A program made the translations under genes and the position numbers. From JACDER01 sp963842575 (lineage in GTDB: Bacteria; Actinomycetota; Thermoleophilia; Gaiellales; Gaiellaceae), in the NCBI GenBank assembly GCA_963842575.1, contig CAWJGS010000010.1, positions 124,001 to 188,000 of the forward strand: 64,000 bases of DNA, written 5' to 3'. The notes under the pieces were generated by a model, which was given only the letters and a program-made list of their open reading frames with translations, was not told the DNA's origin and did not search any database. This document shows positions 52,134 to 59,842 of this stretch, one piece after another (the stretch's first letter is position 1; every line of letters starts with the position of its first letter).

Positions 52134-52304
52134 CTAGGGCTCCGAGCCCGGATAGCGCATGATCGCCTGCCCGGTCTCCTGGTACTTGCCGCAGTAGCGG
52201 CATTCGTAGTACTGCCCGCCCTCGTCGTTCACGCGGCGCACCCATTTGTGGATGCCGATGCGGCAGCGGAACCGCTTACCGAGGGGAGAGGGCCGTTGCG
52301 TCAC
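52134..52304 (-). CDS. 56-residue zinc-ribbon protein
   Basis: Short reading frame with coherent sequence: it begins VTQRPSPLGKRFRCR, continues IGIHKWVRRVNDEGGQYY, then ECRYCGKYQETG and ends RYPGSEP. Cys in FRCRIGIH and the CRYC pair, with His, form a likely zinc site. GTG at 52304 is preceded by a GGAACGAAA stretch; TATGTT lies about 13 nt further upstream. Similar short proteins are common in actinobacteria, but the role is unknown. The frame is GC3-biased and unlike the overlapping plus-strand remnant. Confidence 0.65.
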   Translation of the reverse strand: MTQRPSPLGKRFRCRIGIHKWVRRVNDEGGQYYECRYCGKYQETGQAIMRYPGSEP

Positions 52305-52424
52305 TTTCGTTCCAACTCAACATAACGTCGGTTCTCGTGCATTCCGAGCATTCTCCTGCAATCGCCGCGGAGGCGGGCTTTGCCCGTCTCCGCACACCCA
52401 GCTCTCGAGAGACGCCGCCTCTCA

Positions 52425-52477
52425 ATGCCCGAAATCGCGATGCCGAGCGCCGCAGGCGCGAGGCGGATTTCGGGCAT
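52425..52477. repeat. 12-bp perfect inverted repeat in a gene-free stretch
   Basis: ATGCCCGAAATC (52425-52436) and GATTTCGGGCAT (52466-52477) enclose a 29-nt loop that has its own GC palindrome. It lies in the 394-nt gene-free interval 52305-52698, which is less GC-rich than the rest and also has a GCAAAA/TTTTGC hairpin at 52635-52652. It could be a folded RNA or a remnant of a mobile element; no RNA family was recognised. Confidence 0.4.
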
Positions 52478-52698
52478 AAGTTCGCCGAGCCCGTTTCGCT
52501 TTCGTCCACTCCTCGCGTTAGCTTTCCGCTTCCGCGTACGGCTCCCGCGTTGAGCTTCGACCTACTTGCGATCGGTGCTCGGCGCAAGCAGCACCCTAGG
52601 GTGTCGAGGCCGGACTCGCAAGAGCCCCGAAAACGCAAAAGTCGCATTTTGCAAAGACTTCTTTTGAGCCACCCTCAAGCGTTAGGATCGCGTCCGGC

Positions 52699-52899
52699 AT
52701 GGCACACCTCCCGCGGCCCCCGAGCTTCGATCACGGCGTCATCTCGTTCCTCTGGGGGCTCGGCCTCGGCTTCCTGATCTGGCTCGGCCTCCTTGGCGTA
52801 GGCGTCTCGGGCGCGACGTCGTTCATCATCGCGGCCGTCGCCGGCGCCGGGATCTTTCTCTACGTCCGCATCTACGGCGAGGAAGAGCTAAAGCGCTAG
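52699..52899 (+). CDS. Small two-pass membrane protein
   Basis: 66 aa with two membrane segments (ISFLWGLGLGFLIWLGLLGV and TSFIIAAVAGAGIFLYV) and a basic/acidic tail GEEELKR. TAGGAT at 52683-52688 is a likely -10, 10 nt before the ATG. The function is unknown. The 3' end overlaps the convergent minus-strand gene by 12 nt. Confidence 0.65.
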   Translation: MAHLPRPPSFDHGVISFLWGLGLGFLIWLGLLGVGVSGATSFIIAAVAGAGIFLYVRIYGEEELKR

Positions 52900-53490
52900 C
52901 CGGCGCGAGTCGAACGCGCCGGAGTAGAGCTCGAGCCGGAACTCCTCGACGGCGCGCTCCGCGTCCGCCTCGAACACGTGCTCGACCACGCCGACCTCGG
53001 CGTCGTTGTGAAACGGGAGGTCGATGTGCGCGTGCGAGACGAGGTTGATGGAGCGGGCCTCACAGTGCGGGCACCGGACCGCGACCCCCACGACGCCGCC
53101 CGGCGATCCTGGAGCGAGCAACGTGAAGGACGACGGGAACACCGGCTGCGGCCGGTCCTCCGCGTAGCAGAAGAAGCTCCACGGCCACTGTCCGGCGCGG
53201 ATGAGTCCGGCGGCCACTTCGCCGAGCTCCTCTCCGGCGTCCCGCACGCGGTCGGTCATCAGATCGACGAACGACCCGGCCCCGAGCCCGAGAGGCGCCC
53301 AGTCGAGATCGTCGTGCGCGACGAGGCCGGGATGCTCGTCGCCGCACGGGCACGAAAACGTGATCGCGAACACCGCGGGATGCACCGCGCCGGGCAAACG
53401 CTCCAGGCGGCGGAAGGCGGAGAGCGTCACGGCGGTCTCCCCGCGCGTGGGACACGAGAGCACGTAGCGCGTCCGCAACGGGTCGTACAT
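52888..53490 (-). CDS. Hypothetical Cys-rich protein
   Basis: 200 aa, cytosolic. Metal-binding-looking cysteines occur as LSCPTRG, FSCPCGDEH and VRCPHCEA, which could make one or two zinc sites. The middle has WPWSFFCYAEDRPQPVFPSS and the end has HIDLPFHNDAE. I recognise no family. ATG at 53490 follows an in-frame GTG/HM stretch; the N-terminus YDPLRTRYVLSCP looks natural. It is divergent from the next gene. Confidence 0.6.
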   Translation of the reverse strand: MYDPLRTRYVLSCPTRGETAVTLSAFRRLERLPGAVHPAVFAITFSCPCGDEHPGLVAHDDLDWAPLGLGAGSFVDLMTDRVRDAGEELGEVAAGLIRAGQWPWSFFCYAEDRPQPVFPSSFTLLAPGSPGGVVGVAVRCPHCEARSINLVSHAHIDLPFHNDAEVGVVEHVFEADAERAVEEFRLELYSGAFDSRRLAL

Positions 53491-53535
53491 GTGGGAATTG
53501 TGCGCTATCCGGCGGACACCCACCAAAACGCAACA

Positions 53536-54165
53536 ATGCGACTGATGGCGAGCGAGATTCGCGATGTCACTCCCGGCCTCTGGATCTGGAGTGTCGAGTA
53601 CCCGGACTGGCGGCCCAGCGTCGGCTGGGGACCTTCCGTCTGGTCGACCTGTGTGGAATCGGACGGCGAGGTCGCCGTACTGGACGCGATGGAGCCGCAG
53701 AGCGACGAGGTGTGGGCGCGCCTGGACGCGAAGCCGCCAACGGTCGCGGTCGTCCTCAAGCCCGACCATGTCCGCGACGTGGATCTCATGGTCGAGCGCT
53801 ACGGCGCCCGCGCCTTCGGCCCATGGCTCTTCTGGCGCCAGAACGTGCCGCAGACCGAGCTCGAGGCCGTCCAACCGGGCACCGAGCTCCCCGGCGGGCT
53901 CGTGGCACTCCATGACGGCCGCGGACGGATGGAGACGCCGCTGTGGCTCCCGGAACAACGCGCGGTCGTCTTCGCCGACGCCCTCACGGCGCCGGAGGGC
54001 GACCTGCTCGTCGGAGGGACGCCCTGGCACGAGGAACGAGTCCTCCCGGCCCTGCGTGCCCTGCTCGACCTGCCCTTCGAGACGGTCATCGTCTCGCACG
54101 GCAAGCCCGTGCACGACCGGGCCGCCTTCGAGCGGGCGCTCGAGCGCCCGCCGCACTCGTTCTAG
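53536..54165 (+). CDS. Metallo-beta-lactamase-fold-like protein lacking the metal motif
   Basis: 209 aa. The strand pattern ends in the MBL-like LKPDHVRDVDLM, FADALT and IVSHGKPVHDRAAFERAL regions. The usual HxHxDH zinc motif is reduced to PDH, so it probably does not hydrolyse substrates by the standard mechanism. It resembles degenerate MBL hydrolases seen in many actinobacteria. ATG at 53536 or 53545 may be used. The function is unknown. Confidence 0.6.
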   Translation: MRLMASEIRDVTPGLWIWSVEYPDWRPSVGWGPSVWSTCVESDGEVAVLDAMEPQSDEVWARLDAKPPTVAVVLKPDHVRDVDLMVERYGARAFGPWLFWRQNVPQTELEAVQPGTELPGGLVALHDGRGRMETPLWLPEQRAVVFADALTAPEGDLLVGGTPWHEERVLPALRALLDLPFETVIVSHGKPVHDRAAFERALERPPHSF

Positions 54166-54168
54166 CCT

Positions 54169-54681
54169 CTAGTACTCGACCAGCGAGAAGACGTCGTAGC
54201 CGGGGATCCGCTCGCGCCCCTTCAGAAACGCGAGCTCGATCAGAAAGGTGAATCCGACCACCTCGCCGCCCAGGTGCTCGACGAGCTCGGCCAGCGCGCG
54301 CGCCGTCCCACCGGTCGCGAGGACGTCGTCGTGGACGAGGACGCGCGTGCGGCCGCCCAGCGCATCCGCCTGCACCTCGAGGACGTTCGACCCGTACTCG
54401 AGCTCGTACTCACGACTGATCACCTCGAGTGGCAGCTTCCCGGGACGGCGGGCCGGGACGAACCCACACCCCAGCCGGTAGGCCAGAGCGGCGCCGAGGA
54501 AGAACCCGCGGGCCTCCCCGCCGAGCACGACCTCCGGAGAACGCGGCTCGGCCCACTCCCCCATGCGGTCGACCGAGTCGCGCAGCGCATCCGCGTCGGC
54601 GAGCAGGGGCATGATGTCCTTGAAGCCGATCCCGGGCGTCGGGAAGTCGGGGACCTCGCGGATCTTGGACTTCAGATCCAC
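54169..54681 (-). CDS. apt: Adenine phosphoribosyltransferase
   Basis: 170 aa, salvages adenine to AMP with PRPP. N-terminus IREVPDFPTPGIGFKDI, the PRPP loop VLVHDDVLATGGTARA, and the YELEYGSN and FVPARRPGKLP motifs are textbook Apt. GTG at 54681 follows the ftsR-like stop by 2 nt, so it is at the end of the minus-strand operon. Confidence 0.96.
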   Translation of the reverse strand: MDLKSKIREVPDFPTPGIGFKDIMPLLADADALRDSVDRMGEWAEPRSPEVVLGGEARGFFLGAALAYRLGCGFVPARRPGKLPLEVISREYELEYGSNVLEVQADALGGRTRVLVHDDVLATGGTARALAELVEHLGGEVVGFTFLIELAFLKGRERIPGYDVFSLVEY

Positions 54682-54683
54682 GA

Positions 54684-55371
54684 CTAGCGGCGTGCGACGC
54701 GGCGCAGGTCGCGCCAGAAGAGCATCTGCGACAACTCCTGCGCGAGCGCCGCCAGAGCCTGGAGGTCCTCCATCCCGGCTTTCCGACGTTCAGGATTGCG
54801 CGAGCGGAGCGAGGGCCCGACGAGCTGCTCGATCACGTTCGCCTCCTGTCCCGCGGACGTCCGGAACCGCCTGAGCATGCGCGGTGCGATTCCGAAGCGG
54901 GCGAGCTTCGCGCATGCGGAGGCGATCTCGACGTCGCTCTCGCCGTAGCGCTTGTCCTTTCCGCTCCCGCGCGGGTCGAGCAGGCCGAACTCCTCGAGCT
55001 CGCGCGCGAGCTCCTCCCCCACTCCGGCGCGCTTGCACACATCCGCGAGCGTCAGCTGCTCTTCTTCGGAGAGGCCGATCGGGCGGCGTCGGCTTCGGGA
55101 CCGCGTCGGCGAGGCGAGCTCCTGCTGGATCACGCGTAACGGGAGGAACTCGTCGCGCTGGAGCCGCAGGATCGTGCGCAGGCGCTCGACGTCCTCTTCG
55201 TCGAAGAGCCGGTAGCCGCCGCGCGTACGCCGTGGCTTCAGAAGGCCCTGGTCCTCGAGATAGCGGATCTTCGAGATCGAGATGTCCGGGAACTCGTTCT
55301 GGAGGCGGCTGCACACCGTCCCGATCGTGAGCGGGCGTGACGCTTCGCTGGGCTGCTTCGGTCGCCGTCAT
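54684..55371 (-). CDS. ftsR: MerR-family regulator, FtsR-like (N-terminal frame broken)
   Basis: The main frame begins in effect at RPLTIGTVCSRLQNEFPDIS and continues ISKIRYLEDQGLLKPRRT, GGYRLF and LPLRVIQQEL, the winged-helix signature of the FtsR/Rv1828 type. No start codon exists in that frame before the HTH: GTG at 55316 would delete the first helix. An ATG at 55371 overlapping the FHA stop (ATGA) reads MTATEAAQRSVTP in another frame, so a one-base shift around 55330 is required. The span is one base over a multiple of three. Synteny with the FHA gene matches garA-ftsR of mycobacteria. Confidence 0.8.
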
Positions 55372-55832
55372 CGGTTCAGGAAGGTCAGTCGGTACTTGCC
55401 GATCTGGATCTCGTCGCCGTCGTCGACCTGCGCCGACTCGATGCGACTCCGGTTCAGGAAGGTCCCGTTCAGGCTGCCCTCGTCCTGGATGTAGAACTGG
55501 CCGTCGCGCTCGACCAGGAGCGCGTGCTGGCGGGAGACGGTGACGTCGTCGAGGAAGATCTCGCAGTCCGGCGAGCGCCCGATCGCCGTGCGCTCACCAG
55601 CCGGGTGGAAGGTCTCGCCCGCTCTGCCGCCTCCGGAGCGCACCACGAGCGCCGGCCCCCTCACGCCCACGTCCTCGAGCGTCGACGTCGCATCCTCCTC
55701 GTCCTCGGGCGTGAACGCGAGCGTGGTCTCGTCGCGCGCCTCGTCCTTGACGAGCATGGCGCCGCACCTCGCACAGTAACTCGCGGCTTCAGGGTTCTGA
55801 AAGCCGCATTCGGGGCAGTAGACGTGGCTCAA
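55368..55832 (-). CDS. FHA-domain protein, GarA-like
   Basis: 154 aa. An N-terminal zinc ribbon (CPECGFQNPEAASYCARCG, two CxxC pairs) and an acidic/Thr linker with DETTLAFTPEDEEDATST precede a C-terminal FHA domain (GRSPDCEIFLDDVTVSRQHA, GSLNGTFLNR). In GarA the linker Thr pair (ETTV) is phosphorylated by Ser/Thr kinases; DETTL here fits. The kinase at 26818 is a possible partner (inference). TTG at 55832 has GGAAAGGA 8 nt upstream. Confidence 0.9.
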   Translation of the reverse strand: MSHVYCPECGFQNPEAASYCARCGAMLVKDEARDETTLAFTPEDEEDATSTLEDVGVRGPALVVRSGGGRAGETFHPAGERTAIGRSPDCEIFLDDVTVSRQHALLVERDGQFYIQDEGSLNGTFLNRSRIESAQVDDGDEIQIGKYRLTFLNR

Positions 55833-55873
55833 AAACGAATCCTTTCCCCAGGGTTAAACCTGAAGTTGAGATT

Positions 55874-58387
55874 CTAGCTTCGCGCCTCGACCTCCTGTCC
55901 CTGCACGAGGACGTCCTCCACGAGCGTGTGCAGGCTCTCTTCGAGCCGTTCCGACTCCTCGATCGTGGCCCCTTCCGCGTAGATATGCACTGTCGGCTCG
56001 TCCGGATCGGGCAGCACTTGCACCCAGCCCTCGTCGGTGAACAGCTTGACCCCGTCCACCAGGTCGAGGTCGCGTCCCTTCAGCCGCTCGGCGAGGACGC
56101 GCATGACGAGCCCCTTCATCCCCCACGGACACGGCAGCTGCCGATGGACGAGGGTCGACTCGGGTAGCTCCGCAACGAGCTCCGAGAGAGGCCGCGACTC
56201 CTGCGCGAGCAGCTCGAGCAGCTTGCACAGGCTCGCCACCGCGTCGTAGGCGGGCAGGAAGTCCGGCCAGACGTACCCGCCGCTCAGGGCCCCCGCGAAG
56301 ATGACGCCGTCCTCTGCCGCCGTCTTGGTCAGCTCGGCGAGGGACGCCGGCGTCCGCACCACTTCCAGCTCGCTGCCCTCCGTCAGGGTCTCCACCTGGC
56401 TCGTCACGGTGACGGGGAACGCGAGCTTCCCACGCCGCCCGTTCCTGGCCAGCAGGCGGACGAAGAGGAGGAGCGCGCGGTCGACGCCGATCTCGTGCCC
56501 TGTCTCGTCGACGAGGTAGAGGCGCTCCGCGGCGCGGTCGAAGACGACGGCCAGATCGGCCCCGATCGCGCTCACGAGCCGCTTCGCCTGGCCGATCGTC
56601 TCGCGCAGCGACGCCGCGGAGGGCGTAGCGTCGCCCATGCGGACGGCATGGGCGGAGACCGCCTCGACCTGCAGCGGCTCGAGCAGGAGCGGGAGGACGG
56701 CGGACGCGGCCGAATAGCCGTAGTCGACGACGATGCGGAACTTCCGCCGGCGGATCGAATCCTCGTCCAGGCCGGTCAGTAGGTCCTCGGCGTAGGCCTC
56801 TCCCACGCGCGGCGGGTAGTCGAGGTCGCCGAGCTCGGCCGCGGGCGCTCGACGGAAGTCCTGGCGGAAGAAGTGCTTCTCGACCTCCCTTTGCTGCGCG
56901 GGCGTCAGTTCGATCCCGGGCTGTTCGAAGAAGCGGATCTGGACCGACTCCGGGTCGTTCGGGCTCGTGCCGACGTGGAAGCCGGCGTCGTAGCCGTGCA
57001 TCTTCAGGAGGTGCCGGCCGACTGCAGCCGGCAGCACGCGCAGGTCGGCGACCCCGACGCCGGTCGAGTTGAGGCCCGTGATGAGCGAGCGCTTGACGAT
57101 ACGCGCCGCCGTCGTCGACTCGCGGCTGGAGACCACGTGCGCGCCGCGCTCGAGCGACGTTCCGAGCGCCGCGCCGAGGCGAACCGCGATCTCCGGGGTC
57201 AGGTCGACCTCGACCAGCCCGGAGACGACGTCCTTCTCGAAGAGGCGGGACGGCGCGCGCGACTCCCAGATCAGGTTCTCGCGCACTTGCGCGCCCGACT
57301 CGATCTCCTTGTACGGGAAGATGCGGACGTTCGGGAAGACGGTGGTCTGGTCGCCGATCTTCACCTCGTCCCCGATCGCGACGCCTTCGTGGATGCGCAC
57401 ATGCGAGCGCAGGTCGCACGAACGGCCGATGATGGCGCCCTCGATCAGCGTGCTGCGGCCGACGTGAGTGAGGGTGTCGACGATCGACCGGGTCGTGCGA
57501 GCGCGCTCGCGCAGTGTCACGTTCGCCGAGAGGACCGAGTACGGCCCGACCGTCGCGCCGGGCAGCACGCGACAGTAGTTTCCGACGAACGCGGGGCCCT
57601 CGATCGTGTCCAGGTCGTGGACCTCGGCGCTTTCGCTCAGCCACACGTTGCCCCGCAGGAGAAGGCCCGGGATCTCGAGCTGAACGAGCCCGTCCAGCGC
57701 GTCGAAGTTCGCTTGCGCGTACTGCCCGAGGTCGCCCACGTCCTGCCAATATCCGTCCGCGACGTACCCGTACAGCGGCCGGCCCATCTCCAGCAGGAGC
57801 GGGAAGAGCTGCTTGGAGAAATCGTGCGGCTCCCCGGCCGGCACGTGCCGCAGCACCTCCGGCTCGATCACGTAGATCCCGGTGTTGATCGTGTCGGAGA
57901 ACACCTGGCCCCACGACGGCTTCTCGAGGAAGCGCTCGATCTTCCCGTCCTCGTCGGTGACGACGATGCCGAACTCGAGCGGGTTCTCCACGGACTTGAG
58001 GCCGATCGTGACGGCGGCCTTCCGGTCGCGGTGGAAGGCGATCAACGAGCTGAGGTCGATGTCGCACAGCGCGTCGCCGGAGATGACGAGGAGAGTCTCG
58101 TCCTCCGCGACGGCCTGCTTCACCGATCCGGCCGTGCCGAGCGGCGACTCCTCCACCGAGTAGGAGACGTTCATGCCGAGCGCCTCGCCGTCGCCGAAGT
58201 AGCTGCGGATGGCCTGCGGCATGAAGGCGAGCGTGACCACGACGTCGGTGAGCCCGTGCCGGCGGAGCAGCTCGAGGATGTGCTCCATGCACGGCTTGCC
58301 GACGATCGGCACCATCGGCTTGGGCTGGTTCGAGGTCAGCGGGCGCAGCCGCGTCCCCTCTCCGCCGGCCATGACGACGGCCTTCAC
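55874..58387 (-). CDS. Fused mannose-1-phosphate guanylyltransferase / phosphomannomutase-like protein
   Basis: 837 aa. N-terminal nucleotidyltransferase: VVMAGGEGTRLRPLTSNQPK, GTAGSVKQ, ISGDALCDID and NTGIYVIEPEV. Then left-handed beta-helix hexapeptide repeats (about residues 250-370). The C-terminal half is a phosphohexomutase-like domain with SSRESTTAARIVKRSL, where the usual phospho-Ser loop TASHNP is not seen, so mutase activity may be lost. It likely supplies GDP-mannose for glycolipids or glycans. GTG at 58387 has GAGGAGG just upstream and overlaps pgsA. Confidence 0.88.
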   Translation of the reverse strand: MKAVVMAGGEGTRLRPLTSNQPKPMVPIVGKPCMEHILELLRRHGLTDVVVTLAFMPQAIRSYFGDGEALGMNVSYSVEESPLGTAGSVKQAVAEDETLLVISGDALCDIDLSSLIAFHRDRKAAVTIGLKSVENPLEFGIVVTDEDGKIERFLEKPSWGQVFSDTINTGIYVIEPEVLRHVPAGEPHDFSKQLFPLLLEMGRPLYGYVADGYWQDVGDLGQYAQANFDALDGLVQLEIPGLLLRGNVWLSESAEVHDLDTIEGPAFVGNYCRVLPGATVGPYSVLSANVTLRERARTTRSIVDTLTHVGRSTLIEGAIIGRSCDLRSHVRIHEGVAIGDEVKIGDQTTVFPNVRIFPYKEIESGAQVRENLIWESRAPSRLFEKDVVSGLVEVDLTPEIAVRLGAALGTSLERGAHVVSSRESTTAARIVKRSLITGLNSTGVGVADLRVLPAAVGRHLLKMHGYDAGFHVGTSPNDPESVQIRFFEQPGIELTPAQQREVEKHFFRQDFRRAPAAELGDLDYPPRVGEAYAEDLLTGLDEDSIRRRKFRIVVDYGYSAASAVLPLLLEPLQVEAVSAHAVRMGDATPSAASLRETIGQAKRLVSAIGADLAVVFDRAAERLYLVDETGHEIGVDRALLLFVRLLARNGRRGKLAFPVTVTSQVETLTEGSELEVVRTPASLAELTKTAAEDGVIFAGALSGGYVWPDFLPAYDAVASLCKLLELLAQESRPLSELVAELPESTLVHRQLPCPWGMKGLVMRVLAERLKGRDLDLVDGVKLFTDEGWVQVLPDPDEPTVHIYAEGATIEESERLEESLHTLVEDVLVQGQEVEARS

Positions 58388-58938
58388 GCCGGCCTCCTCG
58401 TCTGCTGGAAGGCCGTGACGAGGTAGAGCGCGCCCGCGGCCACGGCAAGGCCGAAGCCGATCCAGAAGATGACGAGCGGCCACGTCGTCCCCTCGTGCGT
58501 CACGAGAACGAAGCCGATGGACGCGTACAGGATCCAGGTTGCGAGCTTCCCCAGGAAGCTGACCGAGAAGTCGTAGCCGCGCGGCACGACCATCTTGTAC
58601 CCGGCCATGAGCGCAATATCCCTCGCCAGGATCAGCAGCGCGGCCCAGGGCAGCCTGTCCGCGAGGAAGAGCAGGAGGACGGCCGCGTCGATCATCAGGC
58701 GGTCGGCCAGCGGGTCGGCGACCTTTCCGAACTCCGACTCGACGTGCCAGCGCCGCGCCAGCCAGCCGTCCACCTGGTCGGTGATGCCGGCGACGGCGAA
58801 GACGATGGCCGCCGGCCAGCTGTGCCCGCCGTCGGACGTGAGCACGAGAACGACGAAGACGGGGATCAGCGCGAGGCGCAGGATGGTCAGCGCGTTGGGG
58901 ATCTGGGCCAGCGGAGCCGGCACCGCGCGCGTAGCCAT
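58384..58938 (-). CDS. pgsA: CDP-alcohol phosphatidyltransferase
   Basis: 184-aa integral-membrane enzyme of phospholipid synthesis, probably CDP-diacylglycerol-glycerol-3-phosphate transferase. The full catalytic motif is present as DQVDGWLARRWHVESEFGK and DPLADR (DGx2ARx8Gx3Dx3D), with about five membrane segments and a NALTILRLALIP first helix. It heads the minus-strand operon. TATCCT, 7 nt before the ATG, is its likely -10. Confidence 0.93.
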   Translation of the reverse strand: MATRAVPAPLAQIPNALTILRLALIPVFVVLVLTSDGGHSWPAAIVFAVAGITDQVDGWLARRWHVESEFGKVADPLADRLMIDAAVLLLFLADRLPWAALLILARDIALMAGYKMVVPRGYDFSVSFLGKLATWILYASIGFVLVTHEGTTWPLVIFWIGFGLAVAAGALYLVTAFQQTRRPA

Positions 58939-58945
58939 GGGGACA

Positions 58946-58953
58946 AGGATAGT
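58946..58953. promoter_or_regulatory. Overlapping divergent -10 elements between pgsA and the HutF-like gene
   Basis: On the minus strand TATCCT (58946-58951) ends 7 nt before the pgsA ATG. On the plus strand GATAGT (58948-58953) ends 8 nt before GTG 58962. They share 4 bp, so the two promoters cannot be occupied at the same time. Confidence 0.5.
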
Positions 58954-58961
58954 TTCCTGCC

Positions 58962-59833
58962 GTGTTCGTCAATGCGCACACCCACACGTTCCAGCGCGCT
59001 CTGCGCAGCGAGGGGGGCGATTTCTGGGCCTGGCGCGAGTCGATGCTCGAGCTGGCGGCGGCGCAGACGGCGGTGACGGTGCGATCGGACTACGCCGCGA
59101 CCTACCGCGAGATGAAGGCCGCCGGCTACTCGGCTGTCGGCGAGTTCCACTACCTCGGGCTACCGCTCGCACGTGCCGCCGTGCTCGCAGCGCGCGAGGC
59201 GGAGCTGGAGATCGTCGTCCTCCTGGCCGCCTATGCGCGCGGCGGGCTCGACTTCATGCGGCAGTCAGCGGCGGACGAGTACTTCGAGCAGGTGGAGACG
59301 CTCGAGGCCGAGGGCGTGCGCGTCGGCGTCGCCCCCCACTCGGTCCGCGCGTGTCCCCGAGAGTGGCTCGAGGCCATCGGCAGCTACGCGCGCGAGCGTG
59401 AGCTCGTTCTGCACGTTCACGCCGACGAGCAGCCGCGTGAGATCGAGGAGTGCGTGGCCGAGCATGGGATGCGGCCGATCGAGCTGCTGAACGAGACCGG
59501 GTGCCTCGGCCCGCGCACGACGGTCGTGCACGCCACACACGCGGACGGGCATGAGCTCGACCTGCTCGCCGAGAGCGGAAGCCGGATCTGCATCTGCCCT
59601 ACGACCGAGGCCGACCTGGGCGACGGCTTCCCCCCACGCTCGCCATCCGCGAGCGCGGGATCGGTATCTGCATCGGCTCGGACGCAAACGTCAGTGTCGA
59701 TCCGCAGGAGGAGCTCCGCGAGCTGGAGTGGATCGCGCGGAGGCAAGCCCTTCGCCGCGACATCTTCTCGGCGGAGGAGCTGACCAGCATCGGCGGCGCC
59801 GAGGGCGCGGCCTCACTCGGTCTTCTGCGCTAG
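58962..59833 (+). pseudogene. HutF-like amidohydrolase, truncated and frameshifted
   Basis: Resembles formimidoylglutamate deiminase (HutF): NAHTHTFQRALR at the very start (zinc His pair), WAWRESMLELA, VGEFHYLGL, VAPHSVRACP, LHVHADEQP and CICPTTEADLGDGF. Then, past a C6 run at 59629-59634, another frame reads GIGICIGSDANVSVDPQEELREL. The N-terminal domain before the HxH motif (about 50-60 residues in the family) and the last part of the barrel are missing: about 290 codons versus about 450. The frameshift may be a homopolymer error, but the end truncations suggest a remnant or a divergent compact form. Confidence 0.65.
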
Positions 59834-59842
59834 CCGGACCTC

